Assembly (NCBI RefSeq): GCF_017874715.1
Contig: NZ_JAGGLR010000018.1
Location: forward strand, 211,670 to 275,669
Reading direction: 5' to 3'
Length of the DNA stretch: 64,000 nt
Origin: Streptomyces iranensis
Lineage (GTDB): Bacteria; Actinomycetota; Actinomycetes; Streptomycetales; Streptomycetaceae
Both the position numbers and the translations under genes were made by a program. Each line of letters starts with the position of its first letter. Within the stretch, counting starts at the first letter, position 1. The notes below the pieces were generated by a model. It had not been told where the DNA came from and ran no database searches. It saw nothing but the letters and a program-made list of their open reading frames with translations. Positions 61,401 to 64,000 of this stretch are shown piece after piece.

Positions 61401-64000
61401 CCAGCCTCATCGCTGATCTCCAGCGCCACCGCGCCGTGCCCGGCCGGGGAGACCCGCACCCGCAGCGCGGTCGCGCCGACCGCGTGCAGCCGTACGGCGT
61501 CCCACGAGAACGGCAGCCGCGCCTGGCCCGCCTCCTCGGCCGGGAAGAACCCGCCGAGCGCCACCGTGTGCAGCGCGGCGTCCAGCAGCGCCGGGTGCAG
61601 CCCGTACGCGCGGGCCTCGCCCTGCCGGTCCTCGTCGAGCGACACCTCGGCGAACACCTCGTCCCCGCGCCGCCATGCCTTGCGCAGGCCCTGGAACACC
61701 GGGCCGTAGGCGAGACCGAGCGCGGCGAAGCCGTCGTACAGCCCGTCCACGTCGAGTGGTTCGAGGTCGGCGGTGGCAGTGGCGGCCGTGTCACCGGCCG
61801 GGGGCCACTCCGCCGGGGCGGTCGGGACTCCGGAGGAGCCGGAAACCGTGAGCACACCGGAGGCATGCCGAAGCCACGGCTCGTCGGTGGCGTCCTCCAG
61901 CCGCGAGTACACGGTCAGCGCACGCCGCCCGTCGGGGCCGTCGGGCGCGTCCACGGCGACCCGCAACTGCACCCCGCCGCGCTCCGGCAGGATCAGCGGC
62001 GCTTCGAGGGTCAACTCGTCCAGCAGATCGCAGCCGACCTGGTCACCGGCCCGAACCGCCAGCTCGACCAGGGCCGTACCGGGCAGCAGCACGGTGTCCA
62101 TGACCGCGTGGTCGGCCAGCCACGGGTGGGTACGGAGCGAGAGCCGGCCCGTGAAGAGGACCCCCTCGGAGTCGGGCAGATCCACCGCCGCGCCCAGCAG
62201 CGGGTGATCGGCCGCACCCAGACCGGCCGAGGCCACATCGCCGATGGTCCCGGCGGGAGCCTCCAGCCAGTAGCGCTCGCGCTGGAAGGGATACGTGGGC
62301 AGCTCGGTGCGCTGGGCACCGGTCCCCACGAAGAACGCCCTCCAGTCCACCGCCACACCACGGACATGGGCCCCCGCGACGGCGGCCGTCAGCGCCTCGG
62401 CCTCGGGACGGTCCTTGCGCAGCACGGCGGCGAAGGCGGCCACGTCGGTGTGGGCGTCTGCCTCGGTGGCGCACTCCTGGGCCATGGCGGTGAGGACACC
62501 GTCGGGGCCGAGTTCGAGGTAGGTGGTGACGCCCTGGGCCTCGAGGGTGCGCACACCGTCGAGGAAGCGGACCGCCTCGCGGACGTGGCGGACCCAGAAG
62601 TCAGGGGTCGTGATCTCCTCGGCGGAGACCACGTTTCCGGTGAGGTTGGAGACGATCGGGATGCGCGGGGCCTCGTAGGTCAGCCCCTGCGCCACCTCGC
62701 GGAAGGAGTCCAACATGCCGTCCATGCGCGGGGAGTGGAACGCATGGCTGACCGTGAGGCGCTTGGTCTTACGACCCTGCGCCTCGAAACCAGAAGCAAG
62801 CGCGACAGCCGCGTCCTCGTCGCCCGCAATGACCACGGAAGTGGGCCCGTTGAGCGCGGCAATCGAGACACGCTCGGTGAGCAGCGGCGTGACCTCGTCC
62901 TCCGACGCCTGCACCGCGATCATCGCGCCACCGGCGGGTAGCTCCTGCATCAACCGCCCACGCGCCGCCACCAGCTTCGCCGCGTCCGCGAGCGAGAGCA
63001 CACCCGCCACATGTGCGGCAGCCAGCTCACCGATCGAATGCCCGGACAGGAAGTCCGCCTTCAGACCCCACGCCTGCACCAGCCGGAACAGCGCCACCTC
63101 GACCGCGAACAACGCAGGCTGGGTGAACCCCGTCTGATCCAGCGCCTCGGCGTCATCCCCGAACAGCACCGTCTTCAACGGCCGCTCAAGGTGCCCATCC
63201 AGCTCATCGCAGACCGCGTCCAACGCCTCCGCGAACACCGGGAACGCGTCGTACAGCTCACGCCCCATCCCCAACCGCTGACTCCCCTGCCCCGTGAACA
63301 GGAACGCCACCTTCCCGCCCTCGGCCACCGAGCCCTGCGTCAGCCCGGCCGCCGACTCGCCGCCCGCCAGTGCCTCCAGACCCGCGACCAGCCCAACACG
63401 GTCCGCGCCGACCACGACCGCACGGTGATCCAGCGCGGCGCGCGTGGTCGCGAGCGAGTAGCCGAGGTCGGTGAGCGAGACGTCGGACCGCCGGTCGAGA
63501 TCGGCGAGCAGCCGCCCGGCCTGGGCGCGCAGCGCGTCGGCGTTCTTGCCGGAAAGCAGCCACGGCAGAACGGACGGCTGGACGACCGGGGCCGTAGAAG
63601 CCTCCGCCGGTTCGGCCTCGGGGGCCTGCTCGATGATCGTGTGCGCGTTGGTCCCGCTGAAGCCGAACGACGAGACCGCCGCCCGCCGGGGACGACCCGA
63701 CTCCGGCCACGCCACCGACTCCCGCAACAACGACACCGCACCCGCAGACCAGTCAATATGCGGCGACGGCTCCTGCACATGCAACGTACGCGGCAACACA
63801 CCATGCCGCATCGACATGACAACCTTGATAATGCCCGCCACACCAGCAGCAGCCTGCGTATGCCCCATGTTCGACTTGATGGAGCCCAGCAGCAACGGCC
63901 GCTCGGCCTCCCGCTCCCGGCCATACGTCGCCATAAGCGCCTGCGCCTCGATCGGGTCACCCAGCGACGTACCCGTACCATGCGCCTCCACCGCATCCAC
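58478..64000 (-). CDS. Type I modular PKS, C-terminal module (PKS-4, truncated by window edge)
   Basis: The visible 1840 residues (numbered from the window edge) start inside a KS domain at VEAHGTGTSLGD, keeping both KS histidine motifs (HGTGT; KSNMGHTQ); the KS cysteine is outside. Then AT (Ser322, GHSIGE, HAFHSP, malonyl), DH (His631, HAVMD variant with Asp635; Asp807), KR (NADPH loop TGASGTLGG near 1405, LDD, Tyr1547 and an intact Ser) and ACP (Ser1719). A C-terminal docking tail has LESATDDELFDLLDDELGSS. Residues about 1078-1350, inside the KR structural subdomain, are a repetitive Gly/Ala/His/Asp/Pro/Thr-rich insert. The module should make an alkene from malonyl-CoA and pass the chain to PKS-3. 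More modules surely lie to the right. Confidence 0.95.
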   Translation of the reverse strand: MDAVEAHGTGTSLGDPIEAQALMATYGREREAERPLLLGSIKSNMGHTQAAAGVAGIIKVVMSMRHGVLPRTLHVQEPSPHIDWSAGAVSLLRESVAWPESGRPRRAAVSSFGFSGTNAHTIIEQAPEAEPAEASTAPVVQPSVLPWLLSGKNADALRAQAGRLLADLDRRSDVSLTDLGYSLATTRAALDHRAVVVGADRVGLVAGLEALAGGESAAGLTQGSVAEGGKVAFLFTGQGSQRLGMGRELYDAFPVFAEALDAVCDELDGHLERPLKTVLFGDDAEALDQTGFTQPALFAVEVALFRLVQAWGLKADFLSGHSIGELAAAHVAGVLSLADAAKLVAARGRLMQELPAGGAMIAVQASEDEVTPLLTERVSIAALNGPTSVVIAGDEDAAVALASGFEAQGRKTKRLTVSHAFHSPRMDGMLDSFREVAQGLTYEAPRIPIVSNLTGNVVSAEEITTPDFWVRHVREAVRFLDGVRTLEAQGVTTYLELGPDGVLTAMAQECATEADAHTDVAAFAAVLRKDRPEAEALTAAVAGAHVRGVAVDWRAFFVGTGAQRTELPTYPFQRERYWLEAPAGTIGDVASAGLGAADHPLLGAAVDLPDSEGVLFTGRLSLRTHPWLADHAVMDTVLLPGTALVELAVRAGDQVGCDLLDELTLEAPLILPERGGVQLRVAVDAPDGPDGRRALTVYSRLEDATDEPWLRHASGVLTVSGSSGVPTAPAEWPPAGDTAATATADLEPLDVDGLYDGFAALGLAYGPVFQGLRKAWRRGDEVFAEVSLDEDRQGEARAYGLHPALLDAALHTVALGGFFPAEEAGQARLPFSWDAVRLHAVGATALRVRVSPAGHGAVALEISDEAGTPVVSVGSLALRPLDAEQFAGARTAHHEALFHVDWAALSMPAAPQRPEDTALWAVLDGFGGGDLKLTAALAGADTGIEAETYAGLPALAEAVEAEGIAPDVVLVPCLPDLGTPGDIAGAAHTVVRRTLALVQEWLADERFADSRLVLLTRGAVAVAVTTGDDAGAEGAEGVEAAEGVDDLTHAAAWGLVRSAQAEHPGRFVLVDVQGDIDIHGALARGVPRHGALAQGDPATGTAHGGPATGALAHRDPVTGNSAQGDPVTGVPAHGDSATGTAHGGLATGALAHRDPVTGNSAQGDPVTGVPAHGDSATGTAHGGLATGALAHRDPVTGNSAQGDPVTGVPAHGDSATGTAHGGLATGVPAQGDPVTGVPAHGDSATGTAHGGLATGVPAQGDPVTGVPAHGDSATGTAHGGLATGVPAHGAPATGALAHRAPVTGNSTEGDPVTGTPAHGTPAHGTPATGNAAHGTPAPRDPAPRDPAPSAPSGWLPALVAGLRTDEPQLAVRAGVVHVPRLARVAALDEAAVPGLDPVGTVLVTGASGTLGGVLARHLVTERGARRLLLTSRRGAAAAGAAELAAELTELGAEAHWAACDAADRTALAEVIASVPADHPLTAVIHAAGVLDDGIVESLTPERVDHVMRPKVDAAWNLHELTRDLDLSAFVLFSSAAGVFGNPGQGNYAAANTFLDALAQHRRAQGLPAVSLAWGLWEDEGGMAATLATADRQRMSRGSMGALSNAEGLALFDVSGLAGNPVLIPAALDIAALRAQSTAGVAPLLRGLIRTPVRRAAAGGGGGGADEAASLAERLAGMSAAERDRFLLNLVCGQVATVLGYGSAAAIEPGAAFKELGFDSLTAVELRNRLGAATGLRLPATLIFDYPTPDALADHLRAELPHGDGGGPSVFGELDRLEAALAVAADDSVTRSRITMRLQALLAKWNDTQDATGDGDTDDHDLESATDDELFDLLDDELGSS
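59949..60770. repeat. In-frame minisatellite within PKS-4
   Basis: A coding tandem array. Reading along the gene there are three near-perfect 117-bp units (60676-60560, 60559-60443, 60442-60326; 39 residues each), then two 87-bp units (60325-60239, 60238-60152; 29 residues), then degenerate copies to about 59949. All are built from a 10-residue (30-bp) pattern like GVPAHGDSAT / GNSAQGDPVT. Every unit is a multiple of three, so the frame is never lost. Confidence 0.93.

Overview
The window is very GC-rich actinobacterial DNA, almost certainly from a Streptomyces. It shows pervasive GC-biased third codon positions, GTG/TTG starts, a LAL-type regulator, an XRE/DUF397-type regulatory remnant and Streptomyces-style intergenic repeats. 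Most of it is the 3' (chain-terminating) end of a large modular type I polyketide gene cluster, with its accessory genes to the left.

Layout. 1-917: a fluoride-channel operon (crcB, DUF190, crcB) outside the cluster. 960-1280: a MITE-like element with perfect 35-bp terminal inverted repeats. 1300-3468: a LysR regulator and a PAPS-type sulfotransferase on the minus strand. 4111-8620: a LAL regulator and a flavin amino-acid monooxygenase/oxidase. 8707-10852: an acyl-CoA ligase and a thioesterase-II homologue that has lost its catalytic Ser and His, on the minus strand. 11178-14645: a DrrAB-like ABC exporter and a discrete acyltransferase. 14668-19467 looks foreign to the pathway: an NB-ARC/TPR STAND protein, decayed XRE/DUF5753 and DUF397 genes, and a lipoprotein. 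19569-64000: four collinear minus-strand PKS genes, the right-most truncated by the window edge.

How the genes work together. The oxidase, ligase and discrete acyltransferase resemble the three-part route that turns an amino acid (typically arginine) into an omega-guanidino or omega-amino acyl starter in linear polyenes and marginolide-type macrolides. That assignment is inference, and the expected amidase is not in the window. The PKS genes act right to left: PKS-4 (last module KS-AT-DH-KR-ACP, malonyl), PKS-3 (two KS-AT-KR-ACP modules, methylmalonyl), PKS-2 (three malonyl modules: DH-KR, DH-ER-KR, DH-KR), PKS-1 (malonyl DH-KR, then methylmalonyl DH-KR, ACP, TE). If all domains work, the carboxyl end is a 2-methyl-2,4,6-triene, C8-C9 saturated, a C10 alkene, two methyl/hydroxyl pairs (C12-C15) and a C16 alkene. 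Two consecutive modules (PKS-3 module 2 and PKS-2 module 1) lack the KR catalytic serine, so C13 and C11 may be ketones. The sulfotransferase suggests a sulfated product.

The most unusual features are repeat DNA inside PKS coding sequence. Copies of a Streptomyces intergenic repeat are read in frame at the same DH-KR linker in two modules. A roughly 800-bp minisatellite sits inside the KR structural subdomain of PKS-4. The thioesterase-II homologue appears to be a pseudoenzyme.
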